DNA from: Acidimicrobiia bacterium
Lineage (GTDB): Bacteria; Actinomycetota; Acidimicrobiia; Acidimicrobiales; Bin134
NCBI GenBank assembly: GCA_009842675.1
Contig: VYEX01000013.1
Span: forward strand, 1 to 61,848
DNA: 61,848 nt
Direction: 5' to 3'
Numbering within the stretch: the stretch's first letter is position 1; each line of letters starts with the position of its first letter. The translations under genes and the position numbers were made by a program. The notes beneath the pieces are model-generated. The model ran no database searches and was not told the origin of the DNA. It saw only the letters and a list, made by a program, of their open reading frames with translations. Shown here in pieces: positions 34,685 through 44,940 of the stretch.

Positions 34685-35584
34685 ATGGCTGCTGAGTCGA
34701 TGACGGGCCGCGAGACGGGAACCCCTCTGGTCAAGCGAGGGCTGGCCGAAATGCTCAAGGGCGGCGTGATCATGGACGTGGTCACCCCCGAGCAGGCCAA
34801 GGTGGCCGAGGACGCCGGGGCGGTGGCGGTCATGGCCTTGGAGCGGGTCCCGGCCGACATCCGCCGAGACGGCGGGGTGGCCCGCATGAGCGATCCCGAG
34901 ATGATCACCGGCATCCAACAGGCGGTGACCATTCCGGTCATGGCCAAGGCCCGCATCGGCCACTTTGTGGAGGCCCAGATACTCGAGGCCCTCGACGTTG
35001 ACTACATCGACGAGAGCGAGGTGCTGACCCCCGCCGATGAGGCCCACCACATCGACAAGTGGGCGTTCACCGTGCCGTTCGTTTGCGGGGCCACCAACCT
35101 GGGTGAGGCGCTGCGGCGCATCTCCGAGGGCGCCTGCATGATCCGGTCCAAGGGCGAGGCCGGCACCGGCAACATCGTGGAAGCCGTTCGCCATCTCCGC
35201 TCGATCATCGGCGACATCCGCAAGATCACCCAGGCCGACTCGGCCGAGCTTTTCGACTGGGCCAAGCAGCTCCGGGCCCCGCTGCCGCTGGTGCGCGAGG
35301 TGGCCGAGACCGGCTGGCTCCCGGTGCCGATGTTCTGTGCCGGGGGCATTTCGACGCCCGCCGATGCCGGACTGGTCATGCAGCTCGGTGCCGAAGCCGT
35401 GTTTGTGGGCTCGGGGATCTTCAAGTCGGCCGACCCGGCGCCCCGGGCCAAGGCCATCGTGGAGGCGGCCACCAACTTCCGCGATCCCCACATCCTGGCC
35501 AAGGTAAGCCGCGGCCTGGGCGAGCCGATGCCCGGCCTGGAGATCGACGGCCTCGAAACCCGGCTGGCCGACCGCGGCTGGTAG
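34685..35584 (+). CDS. pdxS: Pyridoxal 5'-phosphate synthase lyase subunit
   Basis: A 299-residue TIM barrel. The segment [22 protein letters not shown] with [11 protein letters not shown] and the catalytic lysine in AKARIGH are diagnostic. It makes PLP from ribose 5-phosphate, glyceraldehyde 3-phosphate and ammonia delivered by PdxT. The tesB gene found between pdxS and pdxT in M. tuberculosis is absent here. Confidence 0.96.
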   Translation: MAAESMTGRETGTPLVKRGLAEMLKGGVIMDVVTPEQAKVAEDAGAVAVMALERVPADIRRDGGVARMSDPEMITGIQQAVTIPVMAKARIGHFVEAQILEALDVDYIDESEVLTPADEAHHIDKWAFTVPFVCGATNLGEALRRISEGACMIRSKGEAGTGNIVEAVRHLRSIIGDIRKITQADSAELFDWAKQLRAPLPLVREVAETGWLPVPMFCAGGISTPADAGLVMQLGAEAVFVGSGIFKSADPAPRAKAIVEAATNFRDPHILAKVSRGLGEPMPGLEIDGLETRLADRGW

Positions 35585-35639
35585 CAGCGGCTGAGCGTGC
35601 AGCAGATCGAGGCAACACCCCGAGACCCGGAGCCCCCGG

Positions 35640-36206
35640 GTGAAGGTCGGGGTTTTGGCCCTTCAGGGCGCATTCGGGCTGCATGAGAGGGTCCTGAACC
35701 GGCTCGATGTGGCCGCGGTCCAAGTCCGCACCTCCGAAGAGCTGGCCGAGGTCGACCGTATGGTCATCCCCGGCGGCGAGTCCACCGCCATCTCCAAGCT
35801 GTTGGACGCCAACGATTTAGCCGACCCACTGGCCGAACGCCTGGCCGACGGCCTGCCCGTACTCGGGACCTGCGCCGGGCTGATCCTTCTGGCCTCCGAG
35901 GTGGTGGACGGCTATCCCGGCCAGCACTGCTTCGGTGCCATCGACGCCACGGTGCGGCGCAATGGCTATGGCCGCCAGTCGGAGTCGTTCCATGCGCCGA
36001 TTGAGATTGAGGGATGGGAATTGCCCTTTCCCGGTGTGTTCATCCGAGCCCCGGTGATCGCTTCGGCCGGCCCTGAGGTGGAAGTCTTGGCCGAATTGGA
36101 CGGGGTGCCGGTGCTGTGTCGCCAAGGTTCCGTGGTGGTGTCGTCGTTCCACCCCGAGTTGGCCGAAGACGATCGAATCCACCGTTGGTTCGTCGAGCAG
36201 GAATAG
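35640..36206 (+). CDS. pdxT: Pyridoxal 5'-phosphate synthase glutaminase subunit
   Basis: A 188-residue class I glutamine amidotransferase: LQGAFGLH at the N-terminus, PGGESTAI, the nucleophile in GTCAGLILL, and FHPEL supplying the catalytic His-Glu. It produces ammonia for PdxS. GTG start at 35640, with GGAG seven bases upstream. Confidence 0.95.
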   Translation: MKVGVLALQGAFGLHERVLNRLDVAAVQVRTSEELAEVDRMVIPGGESTAISKLLDANDLADPLAERLADGLPVLGTCAGLILLASEVVDGYPGQHCFGAIDATVRRNGYGRQSESFHAPIEIEGWELPFPGVFIRAPVIASAGPEVEVLAELDGVPVLCRQGSVVVSSFHPELAEDDRIHRWFVEQE

Positions 36207-36216
36207 GGGAGCACCT

Positions 36217-36966
36217 ATGTCAGGACACTCCAAGTGGGCCACCATCAAGCACCGCAAAGGGGCGGCCGACAAGCGCCGGGGCAAGCTGTTCGCCAAGCTC
36301 ATCCGCCAGGTGGAGGTGGCGGCCCGCGAGGGTGGGGGTGACCTAGACGCCAACCCCACGCTCCGCACCATGTATCAGAAGGCCAGGGACAACTCGGTGC
36401 CCCTCGACACCATTGAGCGTGCCATCAAGCGGGGAACCGGTGAGCTCGAGGGGGTGGCCTACGAGTCGGTGTACTACGAGGGGTACGCCCCCGGAGGAGT
36501 GGCCCTGTACGTGGAGACGCTCACCGACAACCGCAACCGGACCAGTTCTGAGGTGCGGGCGCTGTTCACCCGCAACGGGGGATCGCTGGCCGAACCCGGC
36601 GCGGTGGCCTGGCAGTTCGAGCGCAAGGGGGTGGTGATCCTCGACCGCTCGGTGGACGAGGACGAGCTGATGATGGCCGCTCTCGACGCCGGGGGCGAAG
36701 ACTTGGCCGACGAGGGCGACACTTGGCGGCTCACCTGCGACCCCTCCGACCTCTCGGCCATGCGCGACGCCCTGGCCGAGGTGGAAATCGCCTTCGTGTC
36801 AGCGGCCTCCACCATGCTGCCCACCTCGGTAGTGGGCGTCGACAGCACCGACGCCGCCCGGTCGGTTCTCCGCCTCATCGACGCCCTCGACGACCACGAC
36901 GACGTCCAAGACGTTTACGCCAACTTCGACATCCCCGACGACATCCTCCAGTCCGCCGCCAACTGA
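36217..36966 (+). CDS. yebC: YebC/PmpR family protein
   Basis: A 249-residue protein with the invariant start MSGHSKWATIKHRKGAADKRRGK and the three-domain YebC fold of normal length. The family has been described as a DNA-binding regulator and, more recently, as a factor aiding ribosomes on proline stretches. It sits where mycobacteria keep it, before the ruv genes, but here the ruv genes face it from the other strand. Confidence 0.95.
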   Translation: MSGHSKWATIKHRKGAADKRRGKLFAKLIRQVEVAAREGGGDLDANPTLRTMYQKARDNSVPLDTIERAIKRGTGELEGVAYESVYYEGYAPGGVALYVETLTDNRNRTSSEVRALFTRNGGSLAEPGAVAWQFERKGVVILDRSVDEDELMMAALDAGGEDLADEGDTWRLTCDPSDLSAMRDALAEVEIAFVSAASTMLPTSVVGVDSTDAARSVLRLIDALDDHDDVQDVYANFDIPDDILQSAAN

Positions 36967-36983
36967 GGCTGTGGACTGGACTC

Positions 36984-38018
36984 TCAGTCGAAGAGATTGG
37001 ACTGGTCTGCCGCGCTGGCTGGCGGGGCAAGGCCCAGGTGCTGCCAGGCGGCGGGGGTGGCCACCCGTCCCCGGGGAGTGCGCATCAGCAGGCCCTGTTG
37101 GATGAGAAACGGCTCGTACACGTCCTCCACCGTCTCGGCTGGCTCGCTCACGCTGATGGCCAGGGTAGAGAGCCCCACCGGCCCGCCGCCGAATCGCTCG
37201 CACAGGGCCGACAAGATGGCCCGGTCGATCTTGTCGAGGCCAACCTGATCGACACTGAACAGGTTCAGACCTGCGGCGGCGACGGCGTGGTCGATGATGC
37301 CGTCGGCCCGGACTTCGGCGTAGTCGCGCACCCGGCGCAGCAATCGGTTGGCGATGCGGGGGGTGCCCCGGGCCCGACAGGCGATCTCGGCCGCGCCCTC
37401 AGCGTCGATCTGGATGTCGAGGATGGTTGCCGCCCGAGCGATGATGGCCTCCAGATCGGTGGTGGTGTAGTAGTCGAGTCGTGACACCAGGCCGAATCGG
37501 TCGCGCAGCGGCCCGGTGATGAGACCGGTGCGGGTAGTGGCCCCCACCAGGGTGAACTTGGCCAGATCGAGGCGGACCGACTGGGCCGCCGGACCCTTGC
37601 CCAGCACGATGTCGACGCTGAAGTCCTCCATGGCCGGGTACATGACCTCTTCGACGATGCGGGGCAGCCGATGGATCTCGTCGATGAACAGCACGTCGCC
37701 GTCCTCCAGCTTGGAGAGGATGGCGGCCAGGTCTCCGGCCCGCTCGAGCGCCGGACCCGAGGTGACGTGCATCCCCGCCTCCATCTCCTTGGCCACGATG
37801 TGGGCCAGCGTGGTCTTGCCCAAGCCAGGGGGTCCGGCGAACAGCAGATGGTCGGCTGGTTGGGACCGGGCCCGGGCCGCGCCCAAGATGATATGAAGAT
37901 GCTCCTTTAGCTCTGGCTGGCCTACGAACTCGTCCAAACGAGTAGGTCGCAGCCCGACTTCGGCCACGGCGTCCTCGGGGAGCGAGGTACCGGCCAATAG
38001 CTCCTGCCTCTCGCTCAC
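36984..38018 (-). CDS. ruvB: Holliday junction branch-migration helicase RuvB
   Basis: A 344-residue AAA+ motor: GPPGLGKTT (Walker A), DEIHR (Walker B), [13 protein letters not shown] after sensor 1, and a winged-helix C-terminus ending [18 protein letters not shown] chose the GTG at 38018, which gives the usual [10 protein letters not shown] start and length; in-frame sequence upstream belongs to ruvA in another frame. Third gene of ruvCAB. Confidence 0.95.
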   Translation of the reverse strand: MSERQELLAGTSLPEDAVAEVGLRPTRLDEFVGQPELKEHLHIILGAARARSQPADHLLFAGPPGLGKTTLAHIVAKEMEAGMHVTSGPALERAGDLAAILSKLEDGDVLFIDEIHRLPRIVEEVMYPAMEDFSVDIVLGKGPAAQSVRLDLAKFTLVGATTRTGLITGPLRDRFGLVSRLDYYTTTDLEAIIARAATILDIQIDAEGAAEIACRARGTPRIANRLLRRVRDYAEVRADGIIDHAVAAAGLNLFSVDQVGLDKIDRAILSALCERFGGGPVGLSTLAISVSEPAETVEDVYEPFLIQQGLLMRTPRGRVATPAAWQHLGLAPPASAADQSNLFD

Positions 38019-38025
38019 AGCTAGC

Positions 38026-38625
38026 TCATCTCCCAGAGGCCAGGTGCCGGAGGGCCGCTTTGAGAAGGACAGAGGAGTCGCCTTCGGGCGGCAGGGCGGC
38101 AACGGCGCCACGGACCTCTTCGGCGCTGTAGCCCAGTTCGCCCAGCGCTTGGCGGACCACGCTGCGGGCATCGGCGGGCCCGTCGGCCGGCTCGCCGGAT
38201 GCCACCGCGGTGGTCACATCGCCGATGTCGAGCCGGGATTTGAGCTCCACCAACAGCCGGGCCGCGGTTTTCTTGCCCACCCCGGGCACCAGGCACAGGG
38301 CGTCGATGTCGTCGCTGGCCAGTATTCCGGCCAACTCCGAGGGTCCGTATATCGACAAGATGGCCATGCCCATCGCCGGTCCCACACCGTGAGCGGAGAT
38401 GAGCCCCTCGAAGACTTGGCGCTTGTGGGGGGTATCGAATCCGTAAAGGGTTTGGGCGTCTTCTCGAATGTGATGGTGGATGTGCAGCAGCACGTCCTGG
38501 CCCAATTCTCCCAGGGTGGCCGAGGTATCCGGCGAGACGGCCACTCGATAGCCGACGCCTGCGGTCTCCACAATCACCTCGTCGGAGTCCCGCAGGGCCA
38601 GCGTGCCCCGAAGCAGCCCGATCAC
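38026..38625 (-). CDS. ruvA: Holliday junction DNA-binding protein RuvA
   Basis: A 199-residue protein with the OB-fold start [28 protein letters not shown], two helix-hairpin-helix motifs ([21 protein letters not shown] in the second) and the C-terminal RuvB-binding domain. It overlaps the ruvC stop by four bases. Confidence 0.95.
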   Translation of the reverse strand: MIGLLRGTLALRDSDEVIVETAGVGYRVAVSPDTSATLGELGQDVLLHIHHHIREDAQTLYGFDTPHKRQVFEGLISAHGVGPAMGMAILSIYGPSELAGILASDDIDALCLVPGVGKKTAARLLVELKSRLDIGDVTTAVASGEPADGPADARSVVRQALGELGYSAEEVRGAVAALPPEGDSSVLLKAALRHLASGR

Positions 38626-39119
38626 ACTGCGGCCTGGATTCGAGTGGCGGTTGGCGCGTGGGCCAGATGGCAGAGAGCCGCCGCTACCGCGTCGGCGGCG
38701 TCCACCGGTTTCAGAGGACGAGGCAGGCCCAGCAGGGTCTGAACCATCTTGCCCATCTGCTCTTTGTCGGCGCCGCCCCAGCCAGTGACCGCCTTTTTGA
38801 TCTGGGTGGGCGAGTACTCGAACACCTCGGCCCCTGCCCCCACCGCCGCGGCCATGGCCACGCCGCTGGCCTGGCCCACCCCTATGGCGGTGCGGACATT
38901 CACCTGGAACAGCACCTGCTCGATGGCCACCGCATCGGGGCTGTAAGTGCCCATCAAGTCGACCAGCTCATTTTGGAGCTCAAACAGCCGTCGGGGAATG
39001 GAATCGTCCTTGTCGGTGCGGATGATGCCCGCCGCGATCGCCTCTATGGCGCGGCCCTTTTGGCGGATAACGCCGTAGCCGCAGCGCGACAGGCCGGGAT
39101 CGATCCCCATCACCAGCAT
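38622..39119 (-). CDS. ruvC: Crossover junction endonuclease RuvC
   Basis: A 165-residue resolvase: GIDPGLSRCGYGV with the first catalytic aspartate, AIEQVLF with the glutamate, and DAADAVAAALCH with the late acidic pair. The ATG at 39119 gives MLVMGIDPG, matching the family. The ruvCAB operon is divergent from queA and opposite in strand to the rest of the backbone. Confidence 0.94.
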   Translation of the reverse strand: MLVMGIDPGLSRCGYGVIRQKGRAIEAIAAGIIRTDKDDSIPRRLFELQNELVDLMGTYSPDAVAIEQVLFQVNVRTAIGVGQASGVAMAAAVGAGAEVFEYSPTQIKKAVTGWGGADKEQMGKMVQTLLGLPRPLKPVDAADAVAAALCHLAHAPTATRIQAAV

Positions 39120-39175
39120 CAGCCCCAAACTACCGGGCTGGTGTGACAGTTTTCGGGATACGCGTCCCGGTCGGG

Positions 39176-39181
39176 TAGAAA
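39176..39181 (+). promoter_or_regulatory. Putative -10 element of queA
   Basis: TAGAAA ends six bases before the ATG at 39188; no -35 box at 17 bases. A leaderless start is likely. Confidence 0.35.
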
Positions 39182-39187
39182 CACACC

Positions 39188-40204
39188 ATGCGGACTGAGG
39201 AGCTTCATTACGAGCTGCCTCAGGCCGCCATCGCCCAGGAGCCGGCCGAGCCCCGGGACAGCTCGCGGCTGCTGGTGGATCGAGGGCCATCTGCTCCGCC
39301 CGAGCACCGCCTGACCCGTGATCTTCCCGAGCTGCTCGGCCCTGGAGACGTGCTGGTGGTGAACGACAGCCGGGTGATGGCCGCCCGGCTGCGGCTCCGC
39401 AAGGCCACCGGGGGCAAGGTCGAGGTTCTCTTGCTGGAGCCCGACGACGACGGGTGGTGGAGCGCTCTGGTCCGCCCCGGTCGTCGGGTACGTCCGGGCA
39501 CCGAGTTGTGGTTCGACGAGGCACCGGTGTTGGAAGTGGGGCAGCGCATCGGCGACGACGGCCGCCGCCGGGTGCGCCCCACCGGAGATCCCAACACCCT
39601 TATGGATCAGGCCGGCGAGGTGCCGCTGCCCCCCTACGTCACCGGCGAGCTGGCCGACATCGAGCGCTATCAAACGGTGTACGCCGACCGGCCGGTGTCG
39701 GCCGCGGCCCCCACCGCCGGGCTCCACCTCACTAAGGCCGTGCTCGACCGCTGCCGTGCAGCCGGGGCCAGCGTGTGCCCGCTGGAACTGGCTGTGGGCA
39801 CGGCCACATTCACCCCGGTCATGGCCGATGAACTCGAAGACCACGCTATGCACACCGAGACCTACCGGATCCCCGAGGCCACTTTGGCCGCCTGCGTTCG
39901 GGCTGAGCGGGTGGTGGCGGTTGGGACCACCGTGGTGAGGGCGCTGGAATCGGCGGCGGCCACCGGATCGGCCAGTGGCCGCACCGACCTTTTCATCAAG
40001 CCAGGGCACCAATTCGCCGTGGTCAATGCCCTGCTTACCAACTTCCATCTGCCTCGGTCCAGCCTCCTGGCTCTGCTGGCTGCTTTCATCGGCCCCCGCT
40101 GGCGAGATCTCTACGCCACCGCCCTGAGCGAGGGCTATCGCTTCCTCTCGCTGGGAGATGCCATGTTCTGCACCCGCGATCCAAGCCAGAATCCAAGGAC
40201 ATGA
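39188..40204 (+). CDS. queA: S-adenosylmethionine:tRNA ribosyltransferase-isomerase
   Basis: A 338-residue QueA protein: ELPQAAIAQEPAEPRDSSRLL start, SAAAPTAGLHLT, TTVVRALES and NFHLPRSSLL. It forms epoxyqueuosine on tRNA from SAM after Tgt has inserted preQ1. It overlaps tgt by four bases, so the two steps are coupled. Confidence 0.95.
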   Translation: MRTEELHYELPQAAIAQEPAEPRDSSRLLVDRGPSAPPEHRLTRDLPELLGPGDVLVVNDSRVMAARLRLRKATGGKVEVLLLEPDDDGWWSALVRPGRRVRPGTELWFDEAPVLEVGQRIGDDGRRRVRPTGDPNTLMDQAGEVPLPPYVTGELADIERYQTVYADRPVSAAAPTAGLHLTKAVLDRCRAAGASVCPLELAVGTATFTPVMADELEDHAMHTETYRIPEATLAACVRAERVVAVGTTVVRALESAAATGSASGRTDLFIKPGHQFAVVNALLTNFHLPRSSLLALLAAFIGPRWRDLYATALSEGYRFLSLGDAMFCTRDPSQNPRT

Positions 40205-41310
40205 CCCTCAAATTCGATGTGATGGCCCAAGATGGGGAGGCTCGCAAGGGCCGAATCACCACGCCGAGGGGATCGTTCACCACCCCGTGCTTCATGCCAG
40301 TGGGCACCCGGGCCGCGGTCCGAACCCTCGACACCGCCGATCTAGAGGCCCTCCAGCCCTCAGTGGTGCTGGCCAACACCTACCACCTGATGATGAGGCC
40401 CGGCCCCGAGTTGGTGCAGCAAATGGGCGGCGTCCACGGGTTCACCGGCTGGTCGGGCCACGTGCTGACCGACTCCGGCGGCTTCCAAGTGTTCTCGCTT
40501 GACCCCAAAGTGGACGACGGCGGGGCCACCTTCCAGTCCACCTACGACGGCTCCACCCATCGATTCACTGCCGAGCGGGTGGTGGACGTCCAACTTCAGC
40601 TCGGATCCGACATCCAGATGGCCTTGGACGTGTGCCCACCGTCGCAAGCCCCGGAGAAGGTCCAGCGCCAGGCGGTGGACCGCACCGCGGATTGGGCGGT
40701 ACGAGCCCGCCGCCGCTTTCTGGAGATGAACGGGCCCGACGCCGGCGCCAGCCAATTCGGCATCGTCCAAGGGGGCATCGATCCCGCTCTGCGAGCCGAG
40801 AGCGCCGCCCGGACCATAGAGGTGGGCTTCGACGGCTATGCGGTGGGCGGGCTGTCGGTGGGGGAGAGCCCCGAGCAGATGATGGCCGCGCTGGAGGCCA
40901 CCACACCGCAGTTGCCCGAGGACCAGCCCCGCTACTTCATGGGACTGGGCGATCCCATCGGGCTAGTGGAGTGCGTTGCCCTGGGAGTGGACATGTTCGA
41001 CTGCGTGCTGCCCACCCGGCTGGCCCGCCACGGCACTGCTCTCACGTGGGAGGGCCGCCTCAACATACGCAACTCGTCGTTCGCCACCGACGACCGACCG
41101 GTCGACCCTGAATTCCCGGCCAGCCCCGCTGCTCGCTATTCCCGGGCCTACCTTCGCCACTTGTTCAACGTGGACGAGCCCTCCGCGGCCCGGCTGCTTA
41201 CCCTCCACAACGTGGCCTGGCTGCTGGCCCTCATGGATTCGGCCCAAGAAGCCATCGCGTCCGGAACGCTGGAACAGCTTCGGAGGAGGGTGGCCCAGGG
41301 CTGGGCCTGA
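40201..41310 (+). CDS. tgt: Queuine/preQ1 tRNA-guanine transglycosylase lacking zinc cysteines
   Basis: A 369-residue TGT. Catalytic residues are kept: LTDSGGFQVFSL (general-base aspartate) and FDCVLPTRLARHG (nucleophile aspartate). In bacterial enzymes a zinc site C-x-C-x2-C follows DPE; here the segment is DPEFPASPAARYSRAYL with F305, A307 and A310 at the three cysteine positions, although the fourth ligand H336 in LTLHN remains. The enzyme therefore probably folds without zinc. It exchanges guanine 34 for preQ1 in GUN-anticodon tRNAs. Confidence 0.92.
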   Translation: MTLKFDVMAQDGEARKGRITTPRGSFTTPCFMPVGTRAAVRTLDTADLEALQPSVVLANTYHLMMRPGPELVQQMGGVHGFTGWSGHVLTDSGGFQVFSLDPKVDDGGATFQSTYDGSTHRFTAERVVDVQLQLGSDIQMALDVCPPSQAPEKVQRQAVDRTADWAVRARRRFLEMNGPDAGASQFGIVQGGIDPALRAESAARTIEVGFDGYAVGGLSVGESPEQMMAALEATTPQLPEDQPRYFMGLGDPIGLVECVALGVDMFDCVLPTRLARHGTALTWEGRLNIRNSSFATDDRPVDPEFPASPAARYSRAYLRHLFNVDEPSAARLLTLHNVAWLLALMDSAQEAIASGTLEQLRRRVAQGWA

Positions 41311-41371
41311 CTGGCTGGGCCACATCATCTGGAGGCCTTTCGCCAAGTCGTCTGTTGTCCAGGACTTCCGG

Positions 41372-41377
41372 TAGAGT
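41372..41377 (+). promoter_or_regulatory. Putative -10 element of yajC
   Basis: TAGAGT ends eight bases before the TTG at 41386, in the 75-base gap after tgt. Confidence 0.35.
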
Positions 41378-41385
41378 TCTGAGCC

Positions 41386-41691
41386 TTGGATTTCATATTT
41401 CTGATCGCTCTCATGTTCGTCGCCATGTACTTCTTCATGGTGCGACCTCAGCAACGCAAAGCGCGCCAACACCGCGAGCTGATTGAGTCCCTTGACGTCG
41501 GCGACGAGGTGATCACCGCTTCGGGGTTGTACGGGATGATCACCGATTTCGACGGCGGCACAGTGTTCATCGAGATATCCGACGGTGTCGAGATAAAGAT
41601 CAGCCGCGACACCATTGCCAACAAGGTCGTGTATGCCGCCGAGGTCGATGAAGACGACGAGGGCCAGGGCCCTCTGATGAGCGGCGACTAG
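41386..41691 (+). CDS. yajC: Preprotein translocase accessory subunit YajC
   Basis: A 101-residue protein: one N-terminal membrane segment (1-18), FFMVRPQQRKARQH, then GDEVITASGLYGMI and a beta-rich cytoplasmic domain with an acidic tail. The TTG at 41386 gives MDFIFLIALMF. First of the yajC-secD-secF group, 18 bases before secD. Confidence 0.92.
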   Translation: MDFIFLIALMFVAMYFFMVRPQQRKARQHRELIESLDVGDEVITASGLYGMITDFDGGTVFIEISDGVEIKISRDTIANKVVYAAEVDEDDEGQGPLMSGD

Positions 41692-41709
41692 TCGCATTCC
41701 CCAGCAACA

Positions 41710-43263
41710 ATGAGCCGCCGGTCGCTGGTCTCGCTTGTCTTCATTCTGGCCTTGGCGGCTGGGTTGCTGGCCGCCTCGCTGGCCGTTGGCAATCGGCCTC
41801 TTCTGGGCCTCGACCTGAAGGGCGGGGTCGAAGTGGTGCTGGTGCCCGAGGACGACCCCGACCGGCCGGTGGCAATCACCCAGGGCGACCTGGACACCGC
41901 GGTCAGCATCATCCGCGACCGCATAGACGGACTTGGGGTGGCCGAGCCCGACGTGACTCGCCAAGGCCGCCGGGTTGTGGTCCAGCTTCCTGGCATCAGC
42001 GATCAGCAGCGGGCCATCGACATTGTGGGCCAGACCGCCGAGCTGCGGTTCCGCCCGGTGTGCGCCGAGCTGTTTGCCGAGCCGTTCGCGCTCCCCGATG
42101 CTGAGGGAAATGCCGAGGTGCCCCTGGCACCACAGCTGCCCGATCCTGCGCTGGACGTGCGGGGGCTGGCCCCGTGCCCTACAGGGATCGACTACAACAG
42201 CCTGGAGACATCCACGTCGGCCGAAGACGAGCTCAACCGCTTCGTGGTCCTGCCCCAGCGGGATGCCAACGGCGAGGTGACCAGTCGACTGCTGCTCGGC
42301 CCGTCGGCCCTCACCGGTGCGGGGCTCTCCGGGGCTGACAGCTCCTATCGAAACGAGTTCGTGGTGGACGCCACCTTCAAAGGCGGCGACGACGGGGCCA
42401 ACAAGTTCGACGAGATCGCCATCGAGTGTTTCTCCGGCACCGCCTACTGCCCGCCCGGCGCCGAAGGGCGCGGCCGGCTGGCCATCGTGGTCGACGGCAA
42501 CGTGAGATCAGCGCCGGTGGTGAACGCGGCCAACTTCGACGGCCAAGTGGTCATCTCCGGACGGTTCTCCGAGCAGGAGGCCGATGACCTGGCATTGGTG
42601 CTGCGCTACGGCGCGCTGCCCATCGAGTTCCAAGATCCCACCGACCCCCAGAGCGACAGCACTAGCCGGGCGGTGTCGGCCACCATCGGGGGCGACTCCC
42701 TTCGGGCCGGGGTCATCGCCGGCATCGTGGGGCTGGCGCTGGTGTTCCTGTTCATGGTCGGCATGTACCGCCTGCTGGGCCTGATCGCCATGTTGAGCCT
42801 GGGGGTGTCGGCCACCCTGCTGTGGGTGATCGTGGCCTGGCTGGGCGAGACCCAAGACCTGGCCCTGACCCTGGCTGGGGTCACCGGTCTTATCGTGTCG
42901 ATTGGCGTGTCGCTGGACTCCAACGTGGTCTACTTCGAGCACCTAAAGGAGGACGTGGCCACCGGCCGAGCGCTGCGATCATCTCTGGAGTTGTCCTTCC
43001 CGGCGGCGTTTCGGACCATATTCAGGGCCAATTTCGCCTCGCTCATCGCCGCGGTCATCCTGTACTGGCTCTCGGCCGGCTCGGTCCGGGGCTTTGCCCT
43101 CATGCTGGGCTTGGCCTCGGTGCTCGACCTGGTGGCCACCTACTTCTTCCTGCGGCCCTGCGCCCAGTTGATGTCCCGGTCGCCCAGCCTTATGGCCCAT
43201 CCCCACCGCATCGGCTTGCCCACCCGGGAAGAGGCCATTCCTGCGGGAGCTGAGGCCTCATGA
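41710..43263 (+). CDS. secD: Protein translocase subunit SecD
   Basis: A 517-residue RND-type protein: membrane segment 1 (about 5-28), LGLDLKGGVEVVL, a large extracytoplasmic domain with an actinobacterial insertion (about 110-230), then five membrane segments (about 335-500). It uses the proton gradient to complete export. Overlaps secF by four bases. Confidence 0.94.
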   Translation: MSRRSLVSLVFILALAAGLLAASLAVGNRPLLGLDLKGGVEVVLVPEDDPDRPVAITQGDLDTAVSIIRDRIDGLGVAEPDVTRQGRRVVVQLPGISDQQRAIDIVGQTAELRFRPVCAELFAEPFALPDAEGNAEVPLAPQLPDPALDVRGLAPCPTGIDYNSLETSTSAEDELNRFVVLPQRDANGEVTSRLLLGPSALTGAGLSGADSSYRNEFVVDATFKGGDDGANKFDEIAIECFSGTAYCPPGAEGRGRLAIVVDGNVRSAPVVNAANFDGQVVISGRFSEQEADDLALVLRYGALPIEFQDPTDPQSDSTSRAVSATIGGDSLRAGVIAGIVGLALVFLFMVGMYRLLGLIAMLSLGVSATLLWVIVAWLGETQDLALTLAGVTGLIVSIGVSLDSNVVYFEHLKEDVATGRALRSSLELSFPAAFRTIFRANFASLIAAVILYWLSAGSVRGFALMLGLASVLDLVATYFFLRPCAQLMSRSPSLMAHPHRIGLPTREEAIPAGAEAS

Positions 43264-44366
43264 GCCGGCTCCAGCGCCTGTTACGCAACCAGACCAAGGT
43301 GGACTTTCCCGAGCTGTGGAAGACCACGCTGAAGGTGTCTGCCGCTCTGGTCCTCATCAGCGTTGTGGCCCTGCTGGTGCGGGGGGTCAATCTGGGCATC
43401 GAGTTCGAGGGCGGCACCGTGTGGGAGGCCTCGGCGCCCGACGTGTCCACCGCGGATGTGCGCGACGCCCTGCGAGGGGTGGGTCAGGCCGACGCCAAGA
43501 TCCAGTTCGTCGGCGGTGACGTGCTGCGAGTCCGGGCTGAGTTGGACGCTACCGATGCCACCAGCGTCGCCGAGGTGTCTCTGGCTTTGGCCAACCTCAC
43601 CGGCCAAACCGTCGACGACGTCAGCTTCAACTCCATCAGCGCGTCGTGGGGGAACGAGATCACCGACAAAGCCATCCGGGCGCTGATCGTGTTCTTCATC
43701 GTGGTGGCCATCTACATCACCCTGACGCAGGAATGGCGCATGGCCTTGGCCGCCCTCGTGGCGGTGGCCCACGACATCGTCATCACCGTGGGCATCTATT
43801 CCTTGTTCCAACTCGAGGTGACCCCGGCGACCGTCATTGCTTTCCTCACCATCATGGGGTACTCCCTGTACGACACCCTGGTGGTGTTCGACAAGAACCG
43901 CGACTACCAGCGGCGCTCGGCGCTGGTGGGGCGGGCCACCTACACCCGGATCATGAACACCGCGCTCAACACCGTGCTGCTGCGGTCGGTCAACACCACC
44001 ATCACCTCGGTGTTGCCGGTGCTGTCGATGCTGATCATCGGAACGCTGGTGCTGGGGGCGGTCACCCTGGCCGAATTCGCTGTGGCCCTGCTCATCGGCC
44101 TGTTGGTGGGCACCTACTCGTCGCTGTTCGTGGCCGCGCCGGCCGCCGCCTGGCTGAAAGAGCGCCAGCCCGAATTCGTGGAGCTGCGGGACCGCCTTGA
44201 GGCCCGAGCCCAGTCACGGGGCACGTCAGTACACGAGGTGGAAGACGTGGCCGTTGGCCCGTCCCCCTCCCGTCCCGCTGCTCCTTCGTCTGATCGCCCG
44301 GCTCGCCGGCCTCCACAAGCCGGCACAGCCATTCCTCCCCGGCCAAGGAAGCGCAAGCGCCGGTAG
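43260..44366 (+). CDS. secF: Protein translocase subunit SecF
   Basis: A 368-residue partner of SecD with membrane segment 1 (about 20-40), [13 protein letters not shown], five further membrane segments (about 135-305) including [17 protein letters not shown], and a basic, proline-rich C-terminal tail (about 325-368) ending in RPRKRKRR. Confidence 0.94.
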   Translation: MSRLQRLLRNQTKVDFPELWKTTLKVSAALVLISVVALLVRGVNLGIEFEGGTVWEASAPDVSTADVRDALRGVGQADAKIQFVGGDVLRVRAELDATDATSVAEVSLALANLTGQTVDDVSFNSISASWGNEITDKAIRALIVFFIVVAIYITLTQEWRMALAALVAVAHDIVITVGIYSLFQLEVTPATVIAFLTIMGYSLYDTLVVFDKNRDYQRRSALVGRATYTRIMNTALNTVLLRSVNTTITSVLPVLSMLIIGTLVLGAVTLAEFAVALLIGLLVGTYSSLFVAAPAAAWLKERQPEFVELRDRLEARAQSRGTSVHEVEDVAVGPSPSRPAAPSSDRPARRPPQAGTAIPPRPRKRKRR

Positions 44367-44397
44367 GCGGTTTCAGCAGACGGGTAGGGTTGGAGCA

Positions 44398-44940
44398 GTG
44401 GATTCCGGCTGGCCTGCGAGCCTCATAAGGGATGTCCCCGATTTCCCCACGCCGGGGATCTTGTTCAAGGACATCACCCCGCTGCTCGACGACGCGGGGG
44501 CCTTCCGATGGGCCGCCGATGAGCTGGCCGACCGATTCAGCGACACTCCGGCGGATCGAGTGGTGGGGGTTGAGGCCCGGGGGTTCATATTGGGGGCCGC
44601 GGTGGCCTATCGACTCGGTCTCGGTTTCGTGCCGGTTCGCAAGCCGGGCAAGCTGCCCTACGACACCCGATCGGTGGACTACGAGCTGGAATACGGCACC
44701 GCTTCGCTCGAGGCCCATACCGACGCAATGTCCCCTGGTCAGCGGGTGCTCATCGTCGATGATGTGCTGGCCACGGGGGGCACCGCGGCCGCCACGGTCG
44801 AGCTCGTCAATTCTGTTGACGCCGAAGTGGCCGGGGTGGGCTTCCTAATCGAGTTGGGATTCCTGGATGGCCGGGGGAAAATAGAAGAACACGCCGACTG
44901 TCCGGTGATTTCGCTGTTCTGCTTCGGGGGTGATGAGTGA
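44398..44940 (+). CDS. apt: Adenine phosphoribosyltransferase
   Basis: A 180-residue type I phosphoribosyltransferase. The N-terminal [21 protein letters not shown] and the PRPP-binding [14 protein letters not shown] identify Apt. It converts adenine and PRPP to AMP. The GTG at 44398 follows GGAG. Overlaps rel by four bases; the secF-apt-rel order is conserved in actinobacteria. Confidence 0.94.
   Translation: MDSGWPASLIRDVPDFPTPGILFKDITPLLDDAGAFRWAADELADRFSDTPADRVVGVEARGFILGAAVAYRLGLGFVPVRKPGKLPYDTRSVDYELEYGTASLEAHTDAMSPGQRVLIVDDVLATGGTAAATVELVNSVDAEVAGVGFLIELGFLDGRGKIEEHADCPVISLFCFGGDE

Noticed and set aside
36967..36983. Terminator between convergent yebC and ruvB
   Set aside because: The 17-base gap holds no usable inverted repeat or T-run.
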